This document shows, piece by piece, positions 1 to 11,990 of a stretch of 64,000 nucleotides of DNA (its first letter is position 1; the number at the start of each line of letters is the position of its first letter). The notes under the pieces were generated by a model. That model saw nothing but the letters and a program-made list of their open reading frames with translations. It ran no database searches and was not told where the DNA came from. Where the stretch lies: assembly GCF_000344685.1 (NCBI RefSeq), contig NW_006920411.1:3203308-3267307 (forward strand), written 5' to 3'. The position numbers were made by a program, and so were the translations under genes. This DNA is from Gloeophyllum trabeum ATCC 11539. Taxonomy: Eukaryota; Basidiomycota; Agaricomycetes; Gloeophyllales; Gloeophyllaceae.

Positions 1-2704
1 GGTATATCATCCGACGTGGTGTTGTAGAAGCTATCGCGGCAGACGCGGCAACGCGCAGTGAGAATGCTATGAGCTCCGGGAGGAACTAGTAGAGCGGCAA
101 TTGAAGACGCATGTGGACGTACAGCGGCACAGTACTGGGTGATTGAGCGACTGAGAATCGTAACCAGAATCTCGACTGGTTTGACCAGCATTGCAAATGC
201 GTTACCTTCCACGATAGTTTTCTGGGGACTGCGATCCAGGAAACCGCGCAAACACGAGGGCATAGCCTCGAAAGGTTAGCGCCTTGCAATTGCGCGCATC
301 TTTCTTTTCGGAGGGAGTTCGCAAGCCGGAGAGAGATGGAACCATGATTGGATATGGCGGAAGCAGAAAGGATACGCTGCCGGCGGGCTCCGATGCCCAT
401 CAGTTGGGTCGGAGACCCGGCTTTTCGTACTCAGCGAACCGGCCGACAGTGGCTGCTAATGTGGACCGAGGTGTTGCTTTCTCTACTTATAAGTATACGT
501 ACCGCTTGCAGTTTCCACTCGGATCCTATCTACACTTCATCGGGCTCGAACCGGACAGCTTACATAGGGCAATGGTCCAATGCTAGTGAGTGGGTGTATA
601 CTCTCTCTCATCAAGGCTCCATGTTGTCAGCAGTGTTGGGGTCGAAGTAAGATTAATGCCGAACTATTTGTCAGTTTTCAAAGTGTTCACAACATCAGAT
701 TGCCGGCGGAGCCATAGAGAAATGAGCGCATTGCACGGGACGACTGAGACCCTGTGGCCAATTGTCTCCTCTATCATACCTTCTAACGATGCTGCGCTGG
801 AACCGGTCGCTGAAGAATATCATCTTCTCAAGAGCCCTATGGTACCACGGGTTGTAGTCTGGGCCAGCGGCCCAGCGCTCTGCAGTCACTAGGTTCTCGC
901 GATGTTGCGCGATTCATCTGGTTCAATCCAAATTGATAGTACACCGCTCTGAGATCTTCGGGTACGGCTGTGACCCTCGATTGCTAGACATATGTCCCAG
1001 ACTAGCGGGCCTTGCAAGGCATACTTCGTGATGTGGGTAAATCACCGCCCATTCGAGTCTCTCTGGCATAGTGACATGTCCTTCTACCCGTAGTAGCCTC
1101 AGGCCATATATTATTAGGCTGGATCCATTATGATCGGCACAGCAGTGGCAGCCACAAGCCTGATCTTATCTCCCGCCTCAACCGAATCACCCAAAATGCG
1201 GAATAAAGGGACAGGGCTCAGCAAGGTTCAGGTTAAGTTAATCCTGACGACATCCACGGTTTCTGTGCCTCTCCCGGCGCTGATAGAGATGTTGGCTAAC
1301 ACCTAGCTGAAATCTAACGGACCGCAACTTTGCCGTTTCTAGGTCCATGCGCCTGTGCCGAGGCTACACCTTCACAATCGTTCCATTATTAGAGAGGGAC
1401 CCGTCACACCCCGTAACAGACACCGCATACACCCACGGGTTGTCGAGATATCTCTACGTCACGCTTGCTTGTAGCTCCAGGGTGAATTCGGCTATCAGTC
1501 TCGGAAGCCCGCTGTAGGCCAGCTCCCTGTATATCCTATCTCAATCGGCGGGCACGTACGCTGGTTAATTGACAGGTCAGTTCCATCTCATAACACGGGC
1601 GCAGGGATCCTGGTACCCCACTGGTTGTACTCAGCCACGACCCGATGTCAGCGGCCGAGCGTCGGACATCGGGCATAAAAGCATCGATCGCAGCCTCTAC
1701 TTGCGCGCGGCTCTAGATCTTTCCCTTCGGTCGCATCAAGCCAAAGGACGACGGATTCTGTAGGGTATATGTGTAAAGGTACAGGGTACATCCGCTTTTG
1801 TCGTTTCGATATTGTCTGGTGGCCGTGATGGATACTCTGACCAACAGATGCAATGCTGATGAATCACTTCATCCTTCTAAGTTGGAGAAGCCTTTTGACA
1901 TGGTCTCGGATTTCGCCGCACGCGGGACTGTACTGCCATGGAGGGTGCGATGCTAGCTTGTTCTATCCGTGGATAGCAGAAGACGAAAGAATCAAGCCCT
2001 ATACACTATGCAGATATTAACGATTGCAAGAATGGCTTGGCCTGTCGCAGCCACGAAGACGCTGGGCGGATCTCCTCGATATTACACCAACCACGGGAAA
2101 GAGGAGGAGACGGGTGAGCGCATCTATGTCTAGTCACCACATTCAATGTACCCCGAGCTTAAGGTGGGCATGTTCGCAGCGCCGCTGCAGCGCGAGTTTC
2201 CCGGCACGATGCCATGGAAATAGGACACCGGCGGTCGAAATAGTGGTAATGAACGCTCAAGCAGGGAAGGTCTGACGGAGTAGAGGACTGACATGACAAG
2301 CTTCAGGAACGTGAAATTTGGTCGGAGGCACACGAGTCGGAGTGGAAGTCACCCTTCCGCCTTACTCGTAGGCGACAATTAACATCACACCTTGTTGCGC
2401 CGATTCAGATGCCTTCATGTGGTAGAGGAAGAGACAGGAAGAGGAATGCTATCATGACGAGCAGGCGCTGGTACGCGGTGAACGGATGATCGTGATTCAT
2501 CGGGTTCGTCATATCTGCCTATCAAAGTCAGTGGCACGGTACAAGACGAAGTATTTATTAAGTGTTCTGGGCGTTAGCTAGGGCAGACTGACACGTTTGT
2601 GGCTTTTGTGTGGCTGTGGCATGGCTCTAATGGGAGTGGTTCATATTGAATCCGCTGTTACAATGCTATCATAAGTCGTCGTGAGTACACCCTACGTCTA
2701 TAAA
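1..2704. other. No gene recognised (left flank)
   Basis: Only short open frames on both strands, none with recognisable domain, codon bias or intron-joined partners. No tRNA, clear terminal inverted repeat or tandem repeat was seen by eye. It may be decayed repeat DNA, but nothing specific supports that. Confidence 0.5.
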
Positions 2705-3424
2705 TCATAGCCCTTTCTCTCTAATATCCTCCATGAAGGCCCTTATCCTAGCAGATGTGCGGACTGTCTTGAAGAACGTTTGTCTCTGTTGCGGCTTCCA
2801 GTCTGGTGGGAAGCTCTCCGTCATCATCCAATGCCGCACTGTCTGCAACGGCACCTTCTCCTCCGCGCCGCCAAATATTCCCAGTACCAGTGCCATCTCT
2901 CCCCTCGCAACTTCAGCATGCAAGGCATCCATGTCTTTCGACTCCGCCTCTCGTCGCACTCGGGCTTTGGCAACATCGAACGCGGTCAAATGCTCTCCAT
3001 CAGCCGAGTCGGCTTCGAGCGCTTTCATATATTGAGGCTGCGTGACATTTGGGGCGTATTCGTCTCCTGGTTTGGTATCCTCGTGTATCAGGGATGCGTT
3101 GTGTTCTACTCGGCCGTGTCTGCAGAAATCCTGAAGAGAAACCTCTGCGAATTGACCCAGCAGAATAAATCCACCATAGGTCAAGAACGCCGCAAGTGGA
3201 TATGTCAAGTTGTATCCTTCCTGCAAAGCCTTGATTAGGACTCTAGGTCGGATATTCCTCCCGCTTCTAGGCCTTACGATTGGAGATAAGCTTCATATAA
3301 ACCAATAATTGAAACAAATCGCGTACAGATAACCGTGGTTAGCCAGTGTATTCAATGCGGGACACGGTGATCGACTATCGTCTTGTCCTCTGGGAACGAA
3401 GGGATGGTCCTCAGGAATTGAAGC
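2705..3424 (-). CDS. Short heme-thiolate peroxidase (chloroperoxidase/UPO-like), start codon missing
   Basis: Two exons on the minus strand: exon 1 from about 3424 down to 3327, intron 3273-3326 (54 bp, GTACGC...AAG), exon 2 3272-2705. Exon 1 encodes the heme-ligand loop SPCPALNTLANHGY. Exon 2 begins LPRSGRNI and continues through EGYNLTYPLA, VEHNASLIH, RVRREAES and the LGIFGG and FPPDWKP segments of the PF01328 heme-haloperoxidase/short unspecific peroxygenase family. Such enzymes use peroxide to oxidise or oxygenate organic substrates, with cysteine (PCP) as proximal heme ligand. The family acid-base motif EHD reads EHN here. Exon lengths (98 and 568 nt) equal those of the divergent paralogue at 5311. 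The oddity is the N-terminus: the frame upstream reads L-A-S-I-P-E-D-H with no ATG before an in-frame TGA near 3525, so the start is lost, or an unseen 5' exon exists. The family call is secure; functionality is doubtful. Confidence 0.8.
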
Positions 3425-5310
3425 TAATTCTCTTTTTTTGCAGACGCCGAAGATCGACGAGATGTGAGTAACACTAATCCGGTAATGGTGCCATCAGAGT
3501 TACTGATGGACGAAACCGTCAAATGAAACGCTCACAATACTCTGATTAGGCACACGAAACTGTTCAGAAGGAATGCAGGTATCGAAGCTTGACTCAAGGA
3601 TTTGGGAGGCATCGTATGAAAGGGTAGGAGGGCGTACAAAGGGGTACGAAGCAAAAACTCGTACGGAAGGCAGTCGTCAGTACATACGTAACGGTCGTCT
3701 TTTCTCTAAATATTCGCCCCCCTTCGTATCGGACCTAGGCAGACGCCCGCTGTTTGAGTTATCTCTTCATCATTGGCTCGTTATGCCGTCTGGTGGCGAT
3801 CCCATCAACCGTTGTGCAGAAGGCTGTGTATCGGCACCACTATCTCCGAGTACTCGCACACCCCGGTCTTCGACTTCCGCCACGTTTCCACTAGCTCGCT
3901 TGCCTTTCCAAGCTTGAAGCCTGCAGTAGACCTTAAACAGCACAGCAAGTATGCATAGCAAGCGGGGAGGCACTGCTGTTCTCCATGAAACAAGATGCAT
4001 CACATGAACCCGCAAGGACAGTATATGGAGCTTCTTCGTGCTGCAATCAGATACATGGTGGTGAAAACGAAGCAGGCGAACCATTCTGAGGGCAGCGTGT
4101 TGCGAATGCGGGAAGGCAGATTGCGTCCTCTTACTCGAGAGCGTGCGCTTGTGGCTTGCGAAGACGATGCTGATAGCAACCACTGGCACATTCATTCCTT
4201 CCGCAGCGAACGCAGTTGTCCAATTCCAGTCGTTCAACCAGAGATAAGAAATATTCCCGGCGTGTGGAGATGTGATCCCGCAAGATACGTGTGCTGCCCA
4301 ATTGCTTCATCAATGTTTCAGTACGCTGTGTTGCGATGTGCTGCTTTCGACTTTCGCGGAACCTATTGAAGCAGAGTTCCGTCAGCGGTCCCGCAGTGAC
4401 TCACACATCGGAATTTATGTTTTGCAATCTGGCATAGTCCTCCCACACGCCTGCATGAGAATGGTGAGCATGAGTCCTGTTTCGAGAGATGGAACACACA
4501 TAATTGAGGGGAGTCTTATCCCACATACATATGTTCCAACGGAGTCCGATGGTTTCGGTCTGATCGGTAACACCTTGATTTCAAGGCGCACATTCGCAAG
4601 TCCCCGGGATAGCCGAGCGCGTCAGCCACACCACCCTACCACACAATAACGGCTCCTAGCGAATCTTGCATGCCGATGCAGATCCTGTAATATAGGTAAT
4701 AGGGCCCAGAAATTCGTCCTCTCGACAGGCGCCTTCAGAGTTACAACAAATGATGAGGGCACCATGATTGCGTTTGAAAGCATGCCAGGACGCTCCATCA
4801 TACTTCAGCTTGAAACCAAGTTGTAATCAAGTGACGTATCGGTAGACATGGCGGACAAAACACAAGGCAGGGTATTTGCCGCAAGTTAAGGCGGGGAAGT
4901 CGGCCATTAGAATTCCATGGTGGCACTAGGCGGTCCGGGATTGCGGTGCTGGGTAGTGCTAGTTGGTCGGGACAACACCACGACCGTCCACGAACTGGAC
5001 GCCTCAGTCAGCATTACGGTCCGACAGGCTGACGGTCTCACCTAGCATTGCCATCACTGTTGGCTATGCCGGTATTCGGTCTATAAAACTGTGGCAGCCT
5101 CGTCGTGCGATGGTATTCATCGTGTGCCCCGCAGCATCTTCCCGCAAATGCCTGTTATTTTTCAGCCAAGCTTCAGCCATTTGATCGCTTTCTTCGCCGT
5201 ACTTCTGGGAATGTTCAGGTAGCTCTGCGATCGCCAGATGAATGAGCTCTTGATCTAACCAAAGTAAACCCAGGTCGTTCTTGTCAAGAAGGCCACGGGA
5301 TTCCCTACAA
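3425..5310. other. Intergenic between divergent peroxidase genes
   Basis: About 1.9 kb between the two divergently oriented heme-thiolate peroxidase genes. Several 60-155 codon frames overlap on both strands without recognisable features. It should hold the promoters of both genes, but no confident TATA element is seen. Confidence 0.45.
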
Positions 5311-6024
5311 ATGAGCTTACCAGATGATCATCCATATATTCCTAGAGGCGCAACCGATAGTCGTGCACCGTGTCCCGCCCTCAATACACTCGCTAACCAC
5401 GGGTATCTGTAAGTTGCAGCTGGTCATCATGTGAAGTGGATTCTGACTAGGTCCAGGCCACGCAACGGCAGAAAAATATCCCAGTGGGACCTCATACGAG
5501 CGTTGCAACAAGGATACAACTGCTCCCTCCCACTGGCTATCTTCTTGACGTGGGGAGGGTACTTACTGCTCGCCCAATTCGGCCATATCAGCCTGGATGA
5601 CTTACGCAGACATGAATACATCGAGCACAAAGCGTCATTGGTGCACGGGGACGCAGTGGACGATGAAGAATATGCTCCAAATGCCGTTGTGCCTGAGCTT
5701 ATCGAGGAGTTCATGAGGGATGCAGATGACAGCAAGTTCGATGCCAGGGCCATAGCTCGGGCTAGGGTTCGGAGAGAGGCGACGTATACCACGCCGATGG
5801 ATGCATTGCATGCTGAGCTAGCTCGGGGAGAAGTGGCGCTTGTCTTGGGTATCTTCGGCGGGCGAGACGAACGTGTGGATGCGGATACGCTGCGTAATTG
5901 GCTAGAGCATGAGCGCTTTCCGCCAGGTTGGGCGCCTGTTCATCAGCAAACTTTGTGGCAAACCATTAAAACCGCTGCAAGGATCAGGGCACATATGAAT
6001 GAATTGAAGGCGAAGAGTGGATGA
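5311..6024 (+). CDS. Short heme-thiolate peroxidase (chloroperoxidase/UPO-like)
   Basis: Two exons, 5311-5408 and 5457-6024, joined across a 48 bp intron (GTAAGT...CCAG), give 221 residues, normal for the short fungal group. The start ATG at 5311 gives MSLPDDHPYIPRG, which runs directly into the heme loop RAPCPALNTLANHGY; Cys21 of the PCP motif is the expected axial thiolate ligand. After the intron follow LPRNGRKIS, QQGYN, IEHKASLVH (residues 88-96), RARVRREA and FPPGWAP, all at family positions. Known members oxidise substrates with hydrogen peroxide and many are secreted. No clear N-terminal signal peptide is visible here, which is common in this subgroup. The usual EHD acid-base/metal motif reads EHK (89-91), a charge change of the third residue. 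The paralogue at 2705-3424 on the opposite strand shares exon lengths and intron position and phase, so the two arose by an inverted duplication. No frameshift or internal stop is seen. Confidence 0.88.
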
Positions 6025-9000
6025 GTTGTCGGTTATAATAGTACCAGATTTCAGGACATTCCATACCTTACGTCACACTAATCATAGATAACTCACGATT
6101 ATTATGCCGCCAAAGACCCAGGGCAGCGAGAGTTCCGACATATCCGCAACTTCAAATCAACCTTGGACTGCCAACAAGTCGTTGGTGTTAATCCCAGGCC
6201 GCCTCGTTCACGGAGGGGGTGTCAGTTCGTCCTCGTCAAATGCAAAGCCAGTGGTTGAATATTATGTCAGCGACTGCATCAGTAAACCCTGAGAGCCTAA
6301 CTTCAGGCTCCTTTTCCAGCTACCGACAAAACGATATAGACTCCCTGGATTTTTCACGATGGAGCATCTGCGACAGATGTCCTTGTCAACACAGATATGG
6401 TAGCGAAAGCAGGCCTCCCAGTCCTCACCCGTCGTCCATGCTCTAAGCATAGCGTCTTTCTACCGGACTTGGTGGTTTCTCTGTCATCCGAGCTCCATTG
6501 CGAAATTTCTGCGAATCTCTAGCTCGTTAGATGGGGGTAAGCGTGGGAGCCGCGTCGATTTCGATTTACGGTTTCTAATTGGCTCCTGCACCCTTGCATA
6601 CACGATGTTTGTAATGTAACTATAAAAATCTACTTATAATGACTACAACTTCCGGGATAATGCCCATCACACATGTTTGTAGTCAACTTAGCCGAGCTAG
6701 CTTGCCAGACTTTCCAGGCTGCATAGGCAATTTTGATTAGAGCATTGGGGTTTTCCTGATGGACGGTCATAGACAGATCATTACCAGACAGACCGCTTTG
6801 ACTACTTCAAGCTTTCGGAGACGAAGTAATTACAGGTCCGAACAGTAAGGATATATCGGCATTTACCGGCAGTGAACCGAAATTCCAGTCGGCGGTGATT
6901 ATATCCATCAATCCGTCATTCGAATTGTCTCTCTTCAGAGTCAAGCTGAAAGTGTACGTGTGTTCATCAAGTACAAGCGCATCAGACGATCCATCTCATA
7001 CCATTTTCTTCTTGCGGACGAGCGCCCTGGTTCCCTCAAAGACCGTTATTGCGGTCTCGGAGTCGCTAGGGGTCCAACTTGCACTGAGTGCCTGTCTTGT
7101 TGGCAATAGTCAGGTTGATGTATCACAGCTCTTGGTAAACAAGGATGGTCTGCGAGACACTATCGAGCGGCTAATTAGATTCGTACACGTGTTGATCCAT
7201 GTAGGTTACTTTTCTCAAGGAATCCAGCTGGGGGATGCGAAAGGCTGCCCTCACACTGATATGAACCTTGGGATATAGATCTCCGACTGGAGGTATGCTG
7301 ACCATTGCGCCGGGCTGTACGCAACGAGCGGTGAGATTAGCATACACACAAAAGCCTTCCGAATTCTTTCCCGTGACGTATCCGGAACTTGCCCAAGGGT
7401 ATCCAGCTTCCTGTGATTCTTCGACTCACCGACATTTCCTCTCCGGTCGTATGATGAATGTCCACATCTGCATGGCTGTGTTCCAGACGTAACGCCTCGC
7501 GGTATCTGAGTGAGCAATGGCATGCAGGCTTGTTCTTCGGTCATACACGGCCGTTCGAAACATATCGCCACCTTGCTGCCACCGCGACACTCAAATGAAT
7601 CCCGTGTCTATTCGTGAGTAGTATTATCATTTCAAACGCCGCACCTGACGTGCTTTCCGAAGGAATAACCTTTCACTTCCGTCCATCCGTGAGTCATACG
7701 TCACAACATCTGCAGTACTTCGCAGGATTCAACCCCACGCTTCTAAAGCCTAGATGCGCGTAAACTCTCTTCGTTATAGTCAAGCCGCCATGGCGTAATC
7801 GTGAGCCTGCGCAGATCGTTCCCTTTCGGGATTTCTTATTCCCGCGTGTCTCTAAGGCCACGACGCAAATCACTGTAGAGGATGAGCGTGCCTGGATCAG
7901 AGAACGATACGTCTCATCCGTACTAACCTTGATATCTGACATCCGGTGTACTCGAGGTGCTGAAGGAGCCGGTGCGCTTAGGTATGCTTCCGCCTTCCTA
8001 TGAATGCTGCGATCTAAGCTGGTAGTTTGACAGAACACTATCTCAACGTCATAATACCCCGTAGTCGTGTCGTTACGCGTTTTCCAATCCAGGGTATCCT
8101 GTCGGACTACCCTGGGGTCCAGGCATGGTTGGTTTGGATCCCGAAAGTATCAGCGACCAATGTAAACGCCGTCTTCAATACCTGCCGCATCATGTCGCAT
8201 GATGTAATCCAGTCCCATCCATAAACTCGTCTTGCCTTATCGGAAGTTATCGATGCTCATGGACTTTCTGGTGCAGTTCTCGTACAGGGATAAGCATCAC
8301 ACTAGCGGCATCCATGTTTCACTTCCGGAGATCGCATTGAGCCAAGGGTTTGCCGACCTCCCTCGATAGCTCGATCCCTATTCCGAGAAACCCGAATGAT
8401 CGAAGCAGACCGAAGTTGCTAGGCACAGAAAGCATAGTGTAAATCATCAGGGGCTACTCCGCACCGGTGCGATCAGGACATCGTTGCGCCACTATACGAG
8501 CGACTGTCCATATGTTTTTTAAACGACGGCTCAATCGTTCGATTCGGGAGTGCCTACTGCCGTGCCGCATAGCACCAGGCGTAAACTTTGATTCCGAAGT
8601 AGGATAGCCCATCAATTGGAGCAGAATATTCAGCGCATGACAGTGATCCAGAACCGCTGCGGGCCGACCAAGGCTAAGGATGCTCGAATGATTAATCCAA
8701 GGCGGCAGGTTTGTGATGCGCACCTCGCTAGAAATGGCAGGATCACCGTGTCATCGGGTCGGATGGCCAAATAGGGGATATCGCTGTCGCTCTAGCTAAC
8801 ATAGAATATTATCTTTTCTTCGCAGCTGGCTACAGCCTACTGGACTTTATGCGCCAAGGATCTAATTTTCTTTTTCCGTTCGATATAATACAGACTCTCA
8901 GGAGAAAGTGTTCTTGGTCGGCTGATGCCGACCAATCGCGGAGATGGAACTGACTTTCGAATGAGAACGCCTGGGACCTTCGTCTTCCGGCGCAACAGCA

Positions 9001-10239
9001 TTGCTTGGTCTTCCGGCTCCGGTAACCCTGGGTCGCACGGCACCTCTCGGAGTAGCAGCAATCTTCAACGGTCAGCGTCGCTGCACCCACCTACCCTGGC
9101 CTGCGAGCTGACTACCTGTTTACGCGGAATTTTCGTGGAGGTACGTGGGGCTGTTCGGCTCAACACGTCTCGTGCAGCGGGCTCTTTTAGTATTGAAGAT
9201 TAACGTCGCCGTCTTTAGTAAATCGTGATAATCTGCTGCTTCTGACGGCGTTCCACCTTGGATTTAGGGCTCTGCTTTTAGGGGCGCAGGATCCGGGAAG
9301 TCGAGACTGCACGAGTCGCAGACACCTGTTCGCCGTGGTCCGGTTTACCCTTTGGCAAGTAACGCTACCTCGGCGTTCCCAAAAATACATACATGTCAGG
9401 AGGTCCACATGACGATTGTCGATGTTTATCGGTGCATCGCCCTTCCGAAATATATGTGATTGAAGAGATGTGCGCCGTTTGCGGTGCATTAGCTGAAGGA
9501 CCATACAGGCAAGTGCCCTGGGATTCTCCCTGGGACATCTTCTGAGATACCCATGAGGTAACGCTCGTGACGTCGATTGAATCCGAACTTCGCGCCTTAT
9601 TTGTTGCACATGCTGGGCAATCCTCGGGCCTGTGAGGAAGCTCGGGTCCATAGCTACTTAAAGGCAACCGTTTGACCACGGCTTCTTCGTGCTGCGACGG
9701 ACCAATTTGGGTATGTACGTGTTCCAGCCCAGTCTTGTGATGCTTGGTTCGAGTCAGTATAACCTCGAGGCAGAACCTAGCGTTGAATGATGTTGACATC
9801 CTAATATATACATAGGGCGATAACATTGCGCAAAGAGGTAAAACGATGCCGTGGATCCAGCGCTCCCGTGAACGATTCCATATTTCGTCACTGTACCGGT
9901 GCTTATAAGGCTGCTTTCCACGGGTATCTCGTAAAATCCTCTCATGTGCTTTGCATCCTGCAACATCACTCGCACAAATCGCGGTGATCGCCCTCACTTT
10001 CTTCCATCCTGAGGACTAGGTCGTCCTCCTGTGCTGCGTCATCAGTATCGGCATCTATACATACCACCGATCCCACAGCCTTTCCGCCGATTTAGAGATC
10101 CTGCGTGACGTTCCGTTCTTCTAAACTCTGTCTGCTAACTTCTTCGAGATATCATCATTACCCCCACGCTCATATATAGCCCTGTCTTTAAAGGACGTCA
10201 CTGTGCTTGCCTATTCACTATCGCTGGTCTGCCGTCATT
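6025..10239. other. 4.2 kb without recognisable genes
   Basis: Frames of up to about 210 codons (for example minus strand 9365-9997) lack domain-like composition, have arginine- and serine-rich shadows on other frames, and show no intron-linked partners. No RNA gene or repeat element was identified by eye. Confidence 0.45.
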
Positions 10240-11990
10240 ATGTCGGTCAGCGAGGCTGGTTCATGTAATTCCTCAAAAGTGCTCCTCCCTAGTATACGGG
10301 AGCTATTCCCTGGTGAGTAGACCCGTCGCACTTCCTCGTTCTACGTTTCAGCTTCTAACTTATCGTTGCTCTAACAGAACAGTATTCTGCCCCTTTACCT
10401 CGTCCAGGTGTAAGAGCTAATGTGTCCCCAACCTCCGCCACTCGACATCGGATGGCCGCACCCCTCCATACCCCCGTCGAACCCCGCACAGGATGCGGCG
10501 ACAGACTTTCCAGAACAACGTATCCCTCAGCGGATTTCCACTACAAGGCATCTACTCCGCGCGACGCAGGCGACGAGGCTTCTGTGAAGCATCGCGGAGA
10601 ACGTCACTATCCGAGGTCGTCAGACTTCCCCGTCGCGCTCGATCGGATACCTGATGGAGCCAGGTCACCCCCAATGGCGCGCGTCCACTCATGCGACTCG
10701 CCAGTTTCGACTCCGAGAGCGATGACGCCCTTCAGCTATCGCAGCCCGACGCCTTCTCACACTTTCACGGTCCTGCGATCGGACCCTGCTATGGCGTCCC
10801 TTGAGCACGTCGCCTCTAGCGCTAATCTGCAGGACCTCGGACCTCACCAGAGCCCGGGATCGAATGGTTTGCAGGTGACGGCTGCTGGCGTCAAGGCTTC
10901 GCCATCCTTTCGTGTTGCCATGCAGCCGCCCGTTACGTCCCCGGTGCCGACGCCGAAGAAAAGGGCGACGACCTCCGACGATATGCAGGGTGTATCAAGT
11001 ATCAGACGGGGGCCCAATGTGGATGCGAGGCAGAATAGTACGGGTGGTGCTGCCGTTGTCAGAGAGCGTTCCTCCCATGTATCTGGATCCGGTCAAGCCT
11101 CCTCACCATCTTCCTCGGGTTCCTCTGTCCCCGCGCCTGCAAGTTTCACTTACACCTTTGACTTATTCACTTCCTCGTCGTGTCGTTCGGGCGGATTGTC
11201 TAACGATGTGGACGGTCGGCCAGGGTCACCCAGGGGGGGGCGCAGGCATACTTGCCAAATATGCCACAAACGTTTTAATCGCCCAAGCAGTTTGCGGATA
11301 CACGAAACTACACACACCGGCGTTAAACGTAGGTGTCTTTCGCCGTTTTGTGTAATCCCGCGCCCTGTTGACGAATGGCCTGTTGTTCACGTAGCATTTC
11401 AATGTCAGTGGCCTGGATGTGGAAGACTATTTAACGTCAACTCTAATATGAGGAGACATTACCGGAATCATGTCAATGCGAGCGGCGGCGATAAGCCTTT
11501 GCAGTCCCCCATGTTACAGTCCCCTGCGATCCCGGCCTATCCGAGTGCTGGCCATACTGTGGATGCGGACCGTGATGAGGAAGGAGACCATGTCTCTAGC
11601 GACGGTTACGAGAGCTCTCAGGAATCTCGCATGGACGTTGATGAATGTTCTGACACTGGGCTTGACTCTCTGGATGAGATGGATGAAATGGAGAGAGACG
11701 TCGACTCTCATAGCATGAACCCTCATACCTCATCAACGCCGTGGTCTGCAGTTCGTAAGTCAGAAGATTACGATGATCGCTATGGGCGCCCTTTCCCGCC
11801 AACCTTCTCCCAATCGCATGTCCGGCATACTGTGACCCACAAAGAAGATGAATCCCGGACGCCCTCACCGACATCTTCCTCTACTCCGCCAGGGTCGTCG
11901 TCAGCCGGCTCACGGTCTACAGCCTCGACTAGCGTCAGTCCGCCTGCGGACCGCCTTCGCGCTCACCTCAAGCCCGCAACATTTCCATAG
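10240..11990 (+). CDS. C2H2 zinc-finger transcription factor, paralogue 1
   Basis: Three exons: 10240-10312, 10378-11328 and 11395-11990, giving 539 residues. Start ATG 10240 encodes MSVSEAGSCN and then LLPSIRELFP, after which a phase-1 intron (GTGAGT...CAG, 65 bp) leads to EQYSAPLPRPG. The middle is a long Ser/Pro/Thr-rich, probably disordered region. Two tandem fingers lie near residues 335-395: CQIC-x12-H-x3-H (RFNRPSSLRIHETTH) and CQWPGC-x12-H-x3-H (RLFNVNSNMRRHYRNH). The second intron (11329-11394, 66 bp, GTAGGT...TAG) falls exactly in the linker between fingers, splitting the Lys-Pro codon pair. It is a multiple of three with no in-frame stop, so retention would insert 22 residues between the fingers. 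The C-terminal third is acidic and Ser-rich, consistent with an activation region. This suggests a nuclear DNA-binding regulator; target unknown. The paralogue lies at 19765. Confidence 0.88.

Noticed and set aside
9187..9997. Overlapping minus-strand frames of 154 and 210 codons
   Set aside because: Composition is like random translation, no domain or splice partner, and the frames overlap each other out of frame.
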